Below, piece after piece: positions 25,859 through 34,148 of a stretch of DNA of 64,000 nucleotides (position 1 is its first letter; the number at the start of each line of letters is the position of its first letter). The DNA lies in NCBI GenBank assembly GCA_029260295.1, contig JAJDDN010000003.1:124001-188000 (forward strand). The letters run 5' to 3'. The position numbers and the translations under genes were made by a program. This DNA is from Phycisphaerales bacterium. Its GTDB lineage: Bacteria; Planctomycetota; Phycisphaerae; Phycisphaerales; UBA1924. The notes beneath the pieces were generated by a model. That model was not told where the DNA came from and searched no databases. It saw only the letters and a program-made list of their open reading frames with translations.

Positions 25859-27448
25859 ATGAATACGCAATCAACACCCGCAAACCCATCCACCACAACG
25901 GCCACTGCAACTGCCAACAACAAGGCAGAAACGATCGTTGAGCCGCATTCACTCAGCACCCGGGCGGCACTGCCGACCAACGAAGATATGTTCCTCTCGC
26001 CTCGGGTCATGGACGCGGGAACCTTCGCGCGGTACTCAGAGATGCTCAAATCGATCATCGCCCAGTCCACCTCCCAAGGCCGAACGCTCGAAGATTTCTC
26101 GGCAGATGCCGAAGAGATGATCCGCCGGTCAGGTGAATCCGTCACGACGCTCGACAAACGATTGCAAGCGGGTGTCCGGATGCTGCGGATGATCGACGAG
26201 CGCGTTGATCGCACCGATGAGGTGCTCGACAAGGTCCGCGACATCCTTCCCGACGCCGAGTCGATGCGTTTGCAGTATGAAACGATGATGAACGACACGC
26301 TCGAAAGAGCCCAGAAACAACTCGATGGCATGGTCAGGGACGCGGATATCCGGGCCCAAGCCGCCGAACACCGGGCGCGGGTCGCGATGCAACGCGCCGA
26401 CGACCAGACGATCAAACTCGAAGCGATCAACAGCGACCTCGACATGCGCATGAGCGCGATCGAACTCCGCATGGTCGAGGCTGAAACCCAGAGCGGGCAG
26501 ACCATCGGGCTTATTGACCGCCGATTGGTTTCCTTCCAAGAGGAGCTCAGCTCCCAAATCGATCAGGTCATCCAGCAGGCCAATGAATCCACCTCAGGGA
26601 TCGAGGACCGCGTCATCAACGCGAGCCGGATCACCGAAGAGCGTGTTGTTGCCCTTGGAAAATCGATCGTTCCTCTTCAATCCGCCGCCGAGCAGGCGAT
26701 GCGATCGCTCGGGATCGACCCAGAAAACCCACGGTTTGAAGACTCTCCGCTCGCCAAGATCGAATCGCTCGTTGAGCGTGGCGAGTCGCACATCGCAGGC
26801 GTTGACCGGTTGCTGCGCCAGCTCGACGAACTCCGCAACCAGGCCGAGGGTGTCAAGGGCGAGTTCGGGATGTGGCTGCTGGACTCGGCAACCAAGCTCG
26901 ATCAGCTCGAAGCACGCAAGGACCTGCTCGAAGGCCCGATCCACAACGCGGCCGTCCGCATCGGAGAAATCGGCCCGGACCTGGAAGACAAGCTCGAACT
27001 GGCCTCCAACAAACTCGAACACCTCAGCACCCAGTCCACCGAACTCAAGGACTCGATCAACTTCTCATCGAGTGTCGCCGATCGCGCCACCGACAAACTG
27101 GTCAACCAGACCTCGCAACTCCAAGCACTCCTCGATGGCTCGCTGCATCGCTTGACCCAGCGGGTTGAGCAGGCGGGGGTTTGGCTCGGATCGCTGATCA
27201 CCCAGGCCCAGCAAGCCGGACGCGAACTCGGCGTGCCAACAAGCGAAGCATCAGCCGAAGTGCTTCGGAGCGTTGAGAATCTCCAATCTAAGGTGCTCGA
27301 GCTCAACAATCCGATCGATTCGGTTTCAATCACCGAACCAAAGGCACAACCCGCCAACATCCCCAACCGATGCCATATTGACTCGATCTCGTTTGATGGC
27401 TCACCGGTCGTCATCGAGTACAACGATGGGACACAAGGGGCAGACTGA
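25859..27448 (+). CDS. long coiled-coil protein, unknown function
   Basis: A protein of 529 residues dominated by alpha-helical heptads from about residue 60 to 480 (EMIRRSGESVTTLDKRLQAG, EAINSDLDMRMSAIELRMVE, QIDQVIQQANESTSGIEDRV). No signal peptide or membrane segment is seen. The N-terminal 40 residues are Thr/Ala/Asn-rich and disordered. The C-terminus ends in a short beta-type stretch, IDSISFDGSPVVIEYNDGTQ. I do not recognise a family; a scaffold or cell-structure role is possible. The secretin gene starts 440 bases downstream on the same strand. Confidence 0.75.
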   Translation: MNTQSTPANPSTTTATATANNKAETIVEPHSLSTRAALPTNEDMFLSPRVMDAGTFARYSEMLKSIIAQSTSQGRTLEDFSADAEEMIRRSGESVTTLDKRLQAGVRMLRMIDERVDRTDEVLDKVRDILPDAESMRLQYETMMNDTLERAQKQLDGMVRDADIRAQAAEHRARVAMQRADDQTIKLEAINSDLDMRMSAIELRMVEAETQSGQTIGLIDRRLVSFQEELSSQIDQVIQQANESTSGIEDRVINASRITEERVVALGKSIVPLQSAAEQAMRSLGIDPENPRFEDSPLAKIESLVERGESHIAGVDRLLRQLDELRNQAEGVKGEFGMWLLDSATKLDQLEARKDLLEGPIHNAAVRIGEIGPDLEDKLELASNKLEHLSTQSTELKDSINFSSSVADRATDKLVNQTSQLQALLDGSLHRLTQRVEQAGVWLGSLITQAQQAGRELGVPTSEASAEVLRSVENLQSKVLELNNPIDSVSITEPKAQPANIPNRCHIDSISFDGSPVVIEYNDGTQGAD

Positions 27449-27888
27449 GCTTTTGGGGGTGCGGGGTTCTCGGAACCCTATCGCTCTGGCTGAATCGCCT
27501 TTGGCAACATTTTGGGTCACATTTGGATCTATGACCGCAATCAACCACGAGAGCGGGCGTTGATCCATTAGTGCCCAATGGGCACATCACCATTTTGACG
27601 ATTTTTGCACAAAGACCGCCGCAACAACAACTTAGCAATGCCAAAGACTCCTTTCTGCTCGCAAGATACACGAGCAGTACTCCAGCCTTGGTCCTTTCAA
27701 AGATCGAAAGAATGCAATGTTTGCCGTGACACCAGGTATCAAACTCACGGCACACCACGATGCGCTCCGAAAAGAGTGTATCAAGCGGCGATTTTGCCCG
27801 GCGCGTCTACCATCATTGCCCCAGCATATTGGGCATGACAGGCAGTATGAATTACTATGGAGTTCGGCCAGTGATTGAACAACTACAC
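27449..27888. other. intergenic region upstream of the secretin gene
   Basis: A 440-base gap with no supported gene. It holds a perfect palindrome GTGCCCAATGGGCAC at 27571-27585 and, further on, a related interrupted palindrome TGCCCCAGCATATTGGGCA at 27817-27835. Two inverted TGCCC/GGGCA sites upstream of a secretion operon could be operator half-sites (inference). A possible -35 TTGACG is at 27595, with no good -10. Confidence 0.4.
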
Positions 27889-30456
27889 ATGATCAAAGAG
27901 ACCACCCTTGCCATGCTTTGCACCGGATTGCTATCCACCGGGCTCGCCATTGGCCAGCCCTCCGACCAGCCTGCAAATGATCCCGCTGAAAAAGAGATCG
28001 AGCCGCTGCTGGATTGGGGGGACCAGAAAGCTCCCAAACGCCAACCGCCTGTGATCAAACGAAGCGACCAAAGCAACACACGCGGAAAACGCGAACCAAT
28101 GGTGTCATTCGGAGCGTTCTCTGAACCCATCGAGCTGACCACGCTGATCGAATATGTCGGCACATCGCTCAACATCAACATCACCGTCAAGGGCGCACCC
28201 ACAGGCGAGATCACCTTCCACGCGCCCGTCCAGATTGCAAAAAGCAAACTCATCGACCTGCTCGACGCGATGCTCGAACAATATTCCTTCACGATCTCCC
28301 ATGAGCCGATCTCCAACTTCTGGATCGTCCAACCCATCTCCGATATCCGATCAACCCTGGGCTCAGACCGTGCCAGCACTCAGATTATTCCGACGCCCAA
28401 CATCAAGCCCTCGCTCATCAAGCCCGCGCTCGACGCAGCTCTTATCGGTGGCAACACCGCTAAAGCCAGCGGCAACTCGATCCAACCAGTCGACGAGCTC
28501 GGCGTACTGATCATCAACGCCCCACCTCGCGATATTCAGCGGATCCAAGAACTTGTTAATCAGCTCATCCAGATTGATGACGACCAGCGGTACATCCGCT
28601 TTGAACTTCTGCACCTAGCCGCACCGGTCGCCCTAGAACGCGCCGTCGGGCTCACCGGCGGGAACGCATCAGGCAACCAACGCTTGACAGCAAGTCCCGG
28701 GGGCGGGCAACCCAGTATCGGGCTTTCCTCGGCGTCGCTCTCCAACATGGCCGATCGAATCACCGTGGACCCGCAAGGCAACGCACTGATCTTCAAAGGC
28801 ACAGACTTCGAAATTGCCCGGGTCCAAGAAGTCCTCGATGTCATCGATGTCCCAAACACACTCGACCCCAAGAGCTACTTCGCAGGATCCTCAGCAGCAC
28901 AGATCGCCGACATCGCAAGAAACCGCGGGCTCGGCGAGGTCATCTCAATCGATGATCAGCAGCAGAACACCTTCGGGCAAACCAACATCAGAATCCAACA
29001 ACAGGGCGGGTTCCAGTCCCAGCAGTCATCAACCGCGACCGGTGGCCCGGTCATGGTCGTGGATACCACACGCGGCAACATCATCTACTACGGCACACCC
29101 GCACAGCAACAACAACTCGCCGACCTGCTCGTAGAACTCGGCACCGAAGATGAACGCATCGTCATCAAGGACTATGTCCTGAGCCACTCCGACGCCGAGA
29201 TCGTCGCCGAGCTCATGACCGCGATCATCACCGGCGAACAACGCACCGGCGATTCAGATTTCCTCCCAGGATCCACAGGTGGCGGCCGCGGGTCAACCCC
29301 GCAATCAGCCGCGAGGCTCTTTGGGAACAGCGGCGGCGGATCAGAAGTTTCAGCCGCGTTTGATCCTGATGTCGTCTCGGTGATCGCCGACCCAGATAAC
29401 AATCAAGTGCTCGTCACCGCTCCGATCAAGCAGCAAGACGAACTCGCCAAACTCATCGCAAGGCTCGACCGCCGCAAGGCGCAGGTATTCCTGCAGGCGT
29501 TGATTGTTTCGGTGTCAGACACAGAGAACTTCACGCTCGCCTTTGAGTCTCAGATCAACGCCGGTCAGTTCGGGCTCAACACAGGGAGCACCCTCTCTGG
29601 ATTGGCCGACACCGCGACCTTCGGCGATCTCAGAACAGTCAACCCCGGGCTCGCCGGGATGACCGCGGCCGTCATCATGACCAACCAGATCCCCATCATC
29701 ATCAACGCCAACCAGACCAACTCAGATGTCCGCATCCTCTCGGCCCCCCAACTCCTGGTCAACGATAACCAAGAAGCAACGATCGTTTCGCTCTCAGAGC
29801 AGCCCTTCCAGCAGATCACACCAAGCAACAGCGGCACCGTCGCCTCCTTCGGCGGATTCGAAGAAGCGGGTACTACTCTTACTGTCACACCATCCATCTC
29901 AGACGGCGGATTCCTCAGGCTCGACTACTTCGTTGAACTCTCAAACTTCACCGCAACCCAAGGCACCGATGGCTCCCCTCCTCCCCGCGACCGAAACACA
30001 ATCGAGGGCACCGCGACCATCCCAACAGACGCGACCATCGTCATCGGCGGAATCACCGTCGATAATGTCCGCGACACGGTCATCAAGGTCCCACTGCTCG
30101 GTGACATCCCGATTGTCGGCGAGCTGTTTAAAAACACAAGCAAGATCAACACCAAGTCCAAGCTCTATGTCTTCCTGACGCCGCGGATCATGACCGATCC
30201 AAACTTCATGGACCTCAAGCTGATGTCCGAAGGCCCGTATGCAGAAATGGAACTGGACCCACGCGTGCCAGATCTCCGAAGCGTATCAATCAACGCCTCG
30301 TCTGTTCTCAACACCGATCCAAACCAGAGCCCATTCGAAATGGACACCTCACCGCTCCCAAGCTCACCGGAACCCACCGATGGCTCCCCGACACTCTCGC
30401 CGGTACTCATCGATCCAAACACGGTCGGTTCAAACTCCAACCGGAACATGGATTAA
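27889..30456 (+). CDS. secretin (GspD/PilQ-type outer-membrane channel)
   Basis: A protein of 855 residues with signal peptide MIKETTLAMLCTGLLSTGLA. The periplasmic half has N-domain repeats (VGTSLNINITVKGAPTGEIT, SYFAGSSAAQIADIARNRGL, IVAELMTAIITGEQ). The secretin core spans about residues 525-770: DVRILSAPQLLVNDNQEATI, VASFGGFEEAGTTLTVTPSI and the diagnostic VPLLGDIPIVGELFK. A Ser/Pro-rich tail follows. Such proteins form the outer-membrane ring for type II secretion or type IV pili. The gene starts 4 bases before the ATPase gene end-to-start and is clearly co-transcribed with it. Longer in-frame starts exist but lack a signal peptide at the right place. Confidence 0.93.
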   Translation: MIKETTLAMLCTGLLSTGLAIGQPSDQPANDPAEKEIEPLLDWGDQKAPKRQPPVIKRSDQSNTRGKREPMVSFGAFSEPIELTTLIEYVGTSLNINITVKGAPTGEITFHAPVQIAKSKLIDLLDAMLEQYSFTISHEPISNFWIVQPISDIRSTLGSDRASTQIIPTPNIKPSLIKPALDAALIGGNTAKASGNSIQPVDELGVLIINAPPRDIQRIQELVNQLIQIDDDQRYIRFELLHLAAPVALERAVGLTGGNASGNQRLTASPGGGQPSIGLSSASLSNMADRITVDPQGNALIFKGTDFEIARVQEVLDVIDVPNTLDPKSYFAGSSAAQIADIARNRGLGEVISIDDQQQNTFGQTNIRIQQQGGFQSQQSSTATGGPVMVVDTTRGNIIYYGTPAQQQQLADLLVELGTEDERIVIKDYVLSHSDAEIVAELMTAIITGEQRTGDSDFLPGSTGGGRGSTPQSAARLFGNSGGGSEVSAAFDPDVVSVIADPDNNQVLVTAPIKQQDELAKLIARLDRRKAQVFLQALIVSVSDTENFTLAFESQINAGQFGLNTGSTLSGLADTATFGDLRTVNPGLAGMTAAVIMTNQIPIIINANQTNSDVRILSAPQLLVNDNQEATIVSLSEQPFQQITPSNSGTVASFGGFEEAGTTLTVTPSISDGGFLRLDYFVELSNFTATQGTDGSPPPRDRNTIEGTATIPTDATIVIGGITVDNVRDTVIKVPLLGDIPIVGELFKNTSKINTKSKLYVFLTPRIMTDPNFMDLKLMSEGPYAEMELDPRVPDLRSVSINASSVLNTDPNQSPFEMDTSPLPSSPEPTDGSPTLSPVLIDPNTVGSNSNRNMD

Positions 30457-30460
30457 CCGC

Positions 30461-32176
30461 ATGGGCAAATCAAACGGACTGATCAAACGAAACAAACCGG
30501 GTGCCTCAGGGCTCACCCGTGCCAAAGATGCGGCCCCCATCGTCGTTGACGCATGGGACGACGCGGCCCGCGCGCTGGGCCCGCTCAAACTCAGCGGCGA
30601 TCAGCTCAAAGCCTTCGCAGCAATCGACGGCTCAGACGACGAGCCCTGGGATGTGATGCTGCAGTCGATGGCAATCGACGAATCCAGTGCACTCAAGCTC
30701 CTCGCCGAACGCACCGGTCTGCCCTACCAGCAAGACCCGAAACTCTCAGAATCCGCCAGCCGGTTCTACGAACTCATTGACCCGGTCAAGGCACGGAGTG
30801 TGCAAGTCGCGTGCATCGAGCGCGAAGGCCCCGTCTACATACTCGCCACCTCACGCCCGATGCAACCCAGCGTGTTCACCATGCTCGAAGACGAGCTCGA
30901 CGCGCCCATCCGCATCGTCCTGTCTCCCAGAGCCGCCGTCGCCAACCTCATCAACCGTGGCTACGAACAACGCGGCGACCTCGTCACCGAAATCGTCGAA
31001 GACATCCCGCTGGATCAGTCCGCTATCGAATCCGCCGCAGGCGCGATCGGCAAAACCACCGACCTCCTCGCACAGGCCCGCCAGACGCCCGTCATCCGAC
31101 TCGTCAACATGATCCTCTTCGAAGCCCTCCGACGCGGCGCCTCCGATGTCCATGTCCACCCAATGGAAGAACGCCTCACCATCCGCCTCCGCATCGACGG
31201 CATGCTCGTCGACGCCTTCTCCCCACCACTCACCCTCGCCCCAGCGATCTCCTCGCGACTCAAAGTCATGACCGAGCTCGACATCGCCAACCGGCACGCC
31301 CCCCAAGACGGCCAGACCACCGTCCGCATCGGCTCAAAGAAAATCGACATCCGCCTTTCAGTCATCCCCACAATCTACGGCGAACGAATCGTCCTCCGCC
31401 TCCTTGATCAATCCAACCAAGAACTCGACCTCGACGCCGTCGGCATGGCCAAACCAATGCAGACCAAACTCATGGACTGCGTCGAGCGTCCCAACGGCAT
31501 CCTCCTCGTCACCGGACCAACCGGTTCAGGCAAAACAACCACGCTCTACGCCGCCCTCGGACGCATCGACCGCGACACCCGAAATGTCATGACCATCGAG
31601 GACCCCGTCGAATACCGCATGGACGGCATCTCACAGATGCAGGTCAATGTCAAACGACAGGTCACCTTCGCAACTGGTTTGCGATCACTCCTGCGCCAAG
31701 ACCCCGATGTGATTCTCGTCGGCGAAATCCGCGACCCAGAAACCGCACAACTCGCCATCCAAGCATCCCTCACCGGCCACTTCGTCCTGGCAACCCTCCA
31801 CACCAACGACGCCCCCAGCGCGATCCCCCGCCTGCTCGACATCGGCGTCGAACCCTACCTCGTCACCAGTTCGCTCTTGGGCGTCCTCGCCCAGCGTCTC
31901 ATGCGCCGCCTGTGCCCAACCTGCAACGGCTCGGGCCGCCACGAGGGCGAAAGCTGCGAAACCTGCTTCGGTTCAGGATACAAAGGCCGCCTCGCGGCCC
32001 ACGAACTCATGCTCATGAACGACACCCTCCGCCAGCTCACCTCAAAGCGAGCCGACGGCGTAACACTCTACGAAGCCGCCGTCGAATCCGGATTCGAACC
32101 CATGAAAATCGACGCGATGCGCAAGGTCAAAGAAGGCCTCACCGACGAAGCAGAAGTCTTCCGCGTCCTGCACTAA
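30461..32176 (+). CDS. GspE/PilB-type secretion ATPase
   Basis: A protein of 571 residues. The N-terminal MshEN-like domain (LLAERTGLPYQQDPKLSESA) is followed by the ATPase: Walker A GPTGSGKTTTLYA near residue 351, MTIEDPVEYRMDGISQMQVN, Walker B ILVGEIRDPETAQLA, the His box ATLHTNDAPSAIPRL, and the zinc-binding CPTCNG...CETCFGSGYKGR near 490. It powers pseudopilus or pilus assembly at the inner membrane. It begins 4 bases after the secretin gene. The last 35 bases are part of a 37-bp direct repeat that recurs at 34076, and a foreign-looking block is inserted directly after the stop codon. Confidence 0.95.
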   Translation: MGKSNGLIKRNKPGASGLTRAKDAAPIVVDAWDDAARALGPLKLSGDQLKAFAAIDGSDDEPWDVMLQSMAIDESSALKLLAERTGLPYQQDPKLSESASRFYELIDPVKARSVQVACIEREGPVYILATSRPMQPSVFTMLEDELDAPIRIVLSPRAAVANLINRGYEQRGDLVTEIVEDIPLDQSAIESAAGAIGKTTDLLAQARQTPVIRLVNMILFEALRRGASDVHVHPMEERLTIRLRIDGMLVDAFSPPLTLAPAISSRLKVMTELDIANRHAPQDGQTTVRIGSKKIDIRLSVIPTIYGERIVLRLLDQSNQELDLDAVGMAKPMQTKLMDCVERPNGILLVTGPTGSGKTTTLYAALGRIDRDTRNVMTIEDPVEYRMDGISQMQVNVKRQVTFATGLRSLLRQDPDVILVGEIRDPETAQLAIQASLTGHFVLATLHTNDAPSAIPRLLDIGVEPYLVTSSLLGVLAQRLMRRLCPTCNGSGRHEGESCETCFGSGYKGRLAAHELMLMNDTLRQLTSKRADGVTLYEAAVESGFEPMKIDAMRKVKEGLTDEAEVFRVLH

Positions 32177-32178
32177 AC
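32142..32178 (+). repeat. 37-bp direct repeat, left copy (gspE-like 3' end)
   Basis: Perfect 37-bp match to 34076-34112, running from the last 12 codons of the ATPase gene through its stop codon plus AC. It is the left boundary of the inserted block. Wider, imperfect similarity extends about 70 bases further upstream in both copies. Confidence 0.92.
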
Positions 32179-32199
32179 CAAGTTAGTTGCATCCTGAGA

Positions 32200-33135
32200 T
32201 TAGAACAGTATGGAACGCGCGACGCTTTCAGGTAAAACTGCCGTAATCCACGCTATCCATAATGGGGCACACATCATCACAAAACAACCAAACAACAACA
32301 ACAGAAACCCTACCCAGCGTTTTCTGGATCTTTTGAGTGCCTTGAAATCATGATTGTCTTTGCCACACTCAGGACAAACCGCCGCAGACTCACCAGCCCG
32401 TGAATACCCACACTCCCCGCAATATCCGAACCGCAACGCACCATCACTAGCGTATTTATTGAGTAGCAAATAACTACAACCCAAATACATAGTCACCCCC
32501 CCCAATGCTACTAATATTTGGGGAACTGTCTGCAATGCAACAGGGATCAAACCCGGCGATGTTGTCTGAAAGTATGCCAGCCCTTGGTTGACTACAAACT
32601 CGCTATTAATTGTATCCGCATAAAATATCCAGTACACTTTGACCCACAGCATCCATGCGAGATTGGATGCCAGTATTGATACCGACGCAATACTTGTTGC
32701 AAGAATCCATATTTTTAAAAATGCATGCCGGTATCTGACGCACTTGATCCAGGAAGCAATTGGCTCATTTTGCGATCTCAAGTAAATCAACACAAACTGG
32801 ATCGATACAAATGCAATTGCCGCTAGTTTACAAACAAATATACCAACTGACGGCAACCTTGTGCCCAACTGATCTTCCCACAACGAAAACGAACGACTTA
32901 TGGCCAACCTCATCCCTTGAGGCTGGCCATAATCAGGAAGTGGTACGCTTCCAAGAGGAACCTGGCCGTAAATCAGCATGCTTGCCATTTCAAGCGGCTC
33001 GTTAACAAGTGGCCAATATTCAGTCCCGAACGAAATCGATCCTGACGAATGCCCCGCGCCAAAAGATTTGACAACTGACACAGAACAAAGAAGACTGATG
33101 ACACATATCGCAATATATTGTAGTAACTTTGTCAT
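32200..33135 (-). CDS. zinc-ribbon membrane protein inside the insertion
   Basis: A protein of 311 residues if started at ATG 33135 (MTKLLQYIAICVISLLCSVS); longer in-frame starts give a poorer N-terminus. It has about six hydrophobic segments and a C-terminal CGECGYSRAG...CPECGKD zinc ribbon between the last two. The ribbon layout resembles that of the proteins at 12.2 and 48.2 kb. Base composition is clearly lower in GC than the neighbours, with many AAT, ATA and TTT codons. The function is unknown. Confidence 0.72.
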   Translation of the reverse strand: MTKLLQYIAICVISLLCSVSVVKSFGAGHSSGSISFGTEYWPLVNEPLEMASMLIYGQVPLGSVPLPDYGQPQGMRLAISRSFSLWEDQLGTRLPSVGIFVCKLAAIAFVSIQFVLIYLRSQNEPIASWIKCVRYRHAFLKIWILATSIASVSILASNLAWMLWVKVYWIFYADTINSEFVVNQGLAYFQTTSPGLIPVALQTVPQILVALGGVTMYLGCSYLLLNKYASDGALRFGYCGECGYSRAGESAAVCPECGKDNHDFKALKRSRKRWVGFLLLLFGCFVMMCAPLWIAWITAVLPESVARSILF

Positions 33136-33178
33136 CAGAATTTGATTTTCCAAATAAAACCACTTCGAACTAACGCCA

Positions 33179-33810
33179 TTATCGCGGATAACCAAGTGGA
33201 ATCTCGGACCCCCACCTAATATTAGCTGTGCCAGGAGGCGTTGCAGCACATGATTCACCTGGCAGCAGTGGACCATCTTGAGCCATCTCAAAGCCAGTGC
33301 TTATTTGGGTATCTGCACAATCCAAGCAAAAAAATGTTTTTCCCGTTGACACAACTGTCTTCGTTGATGGACGAGTCCAACGACATACTGGCCCACCAGC
33401 CAAATTTACAGTCATCGGAGGAGTCCAAGGGCCCGTAGGTGCATATGTAGGAACCGATACGCATACACATGGCCATTGGCAGTTTCTCTCTTGCGATAAA
33501 TCTACGCCAAAAGTCAATAATGATTCTGCCCGAGCGTATAAATCCCGAAGCATCATCATCATCGTGCTTCCATGCATATGTTGTAAATGCGTCCTGAAAC
33601 TTGTCATACTCGTGCCAAAGAAGGGACACATTCTGCCCCACCGTATTGGTTTCTGTCCAGGAAAGAAACCCGAGTACTTCTGAATCTCCCGCCACAGCAG
33701 GAGCGAATGCCCACCCAATGGTGTCAAACCGAACCGCGCTAATCTCTTGTGCTACAAGATTAGAGCAAGCCAGCATCAAGAAGCCAAGAAGCCAAGAAGC
33801 CGTTTTTCAT
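33179..33810 (-). pseudogene. broken or phase-variable lipoprotein gene
   Basis: From ATG 33810 the code reads MKNGFLASWLLDAGLL and stops at 33760, because three 8-bp units (GGCTTCTT on the coding strand) follow the third codon. With four units (or one) the frame would join to LMLACSNLVAQEISAVRFD, a good lipoprotein signal with an LMLAC lipobox. Downstream, the sequence reads well in one frame to about 33550 (IGWAFAPAVAGDSEVLGFLS) and then in another to the stop at 33179 (ARAESLLTFGVDLSQ, PTYAPTGPWTPPMTVNLAGG, ending SEIPLGYPR). So at least two frame changes separate it from a protein of about 195 residues. It is either a decaying gene or one controlled by repeat slippage. Confidence 0.55.
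33778..33801 (-). repeat. octanucleotide tandem repeat in a signal-peptide coding region
   Basis: Three perfect copies of AAGAAGCC on the plus strand (GGCTTCTT in the coding direction), starting 9 bases into the lipoprotein gene. Eight is not a multiple of three, so each gain or loss of one unit changes the frame. Confidence 0.85.
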
Positions 33811-33934
33811 AATGAATCTCCGTATTGAATGCCAATACCATATTGGACACAACTACATGCTAACAAACTATTTTATGTTTGTCAAATCTCAGAATACCCC
33901 TACTATCTATTATCTCTCAAGCCCCCACATGCCC

Positions 33935-33997
33935 AAAAGCACGCTCCTCCTGCCAGTACTGGCGGGGGGGGGGGCAACAATGAGGAGCATGGCTTCA
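33935..33997 (+). repeat. hairpin repeat E1 with an 11-base G run
   Basis: Matches 34735-34790: AAAAGCACGC, a C-rich arm, a G-rich arm, then GGGGGCAA and AATGAGGAGCAYGGCTTCA. In this copy the G-rich arm contains 11 consecutive G (33964-33974). It lies between the broken lipoprotein gene and the copied gspE end. Confidence 0.7.
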
Positions 33998-34005
33998 GCC
34001 GCGGT

Positions 34006-34112
34006 CGAATCCGGGTTCGAATCCGGGTTCGAATCCATGCAGATCGACGCCATGCGGAAGGTCAAGCAAGGCTGGCCGACGAAGCAGAAGTCTTCCGCGT
34101 CCTGCACTAAAC
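34006..34112 (+). pseudogene. duplicated 3' end of the GspE-like gene
   Basis: About 105 bases similar to the end of the ATPase gene: it encodes VESGFESGFESMQIDAMRKV and then, with one small frame change, the end DEAEVFRVLH plus stop. The last 37 bases are identical to 32142-32178. A 12-base unit (GAATCCGGGTTC) is repeated within it, giving the doubled SGFE. It is a fragment, not a functional gene. Confidence 0.85.
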
Positions 34113-34148
34113 TCGTAGATGCCCAGCTCACACAACCGACTCAACCCG

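Larger units (their letters stand above)
32179..34112. mobile_element. putative 1.9-kb insertion at the 3' end of the GspE-like gene
   Basis: A 1,934-base block bounded by a perfect 37-bp direct repeat (left copy 32142-32178, right copy 34076-34112). It leaves the ATPase gene intact and carries a second copy of its 3' end at its far side, the way elements that integrate at a gene end restore the gene. Its interior is visibly AT-richer than the surroundings. It contains a zinc-ribbon membrane protein gene and a broken lipoprotein gene, and no recognisable integrase or transposase. Alternatives are a local duplication or recombination between gspE paralogues. Confidence 0.6.

Noticed and set aside
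33551-33564. GAT trinucleotide repeat as a phase-variable element
   Set aside because: Units of three bases do not change the frame; it is only a landmark near the second frame change.
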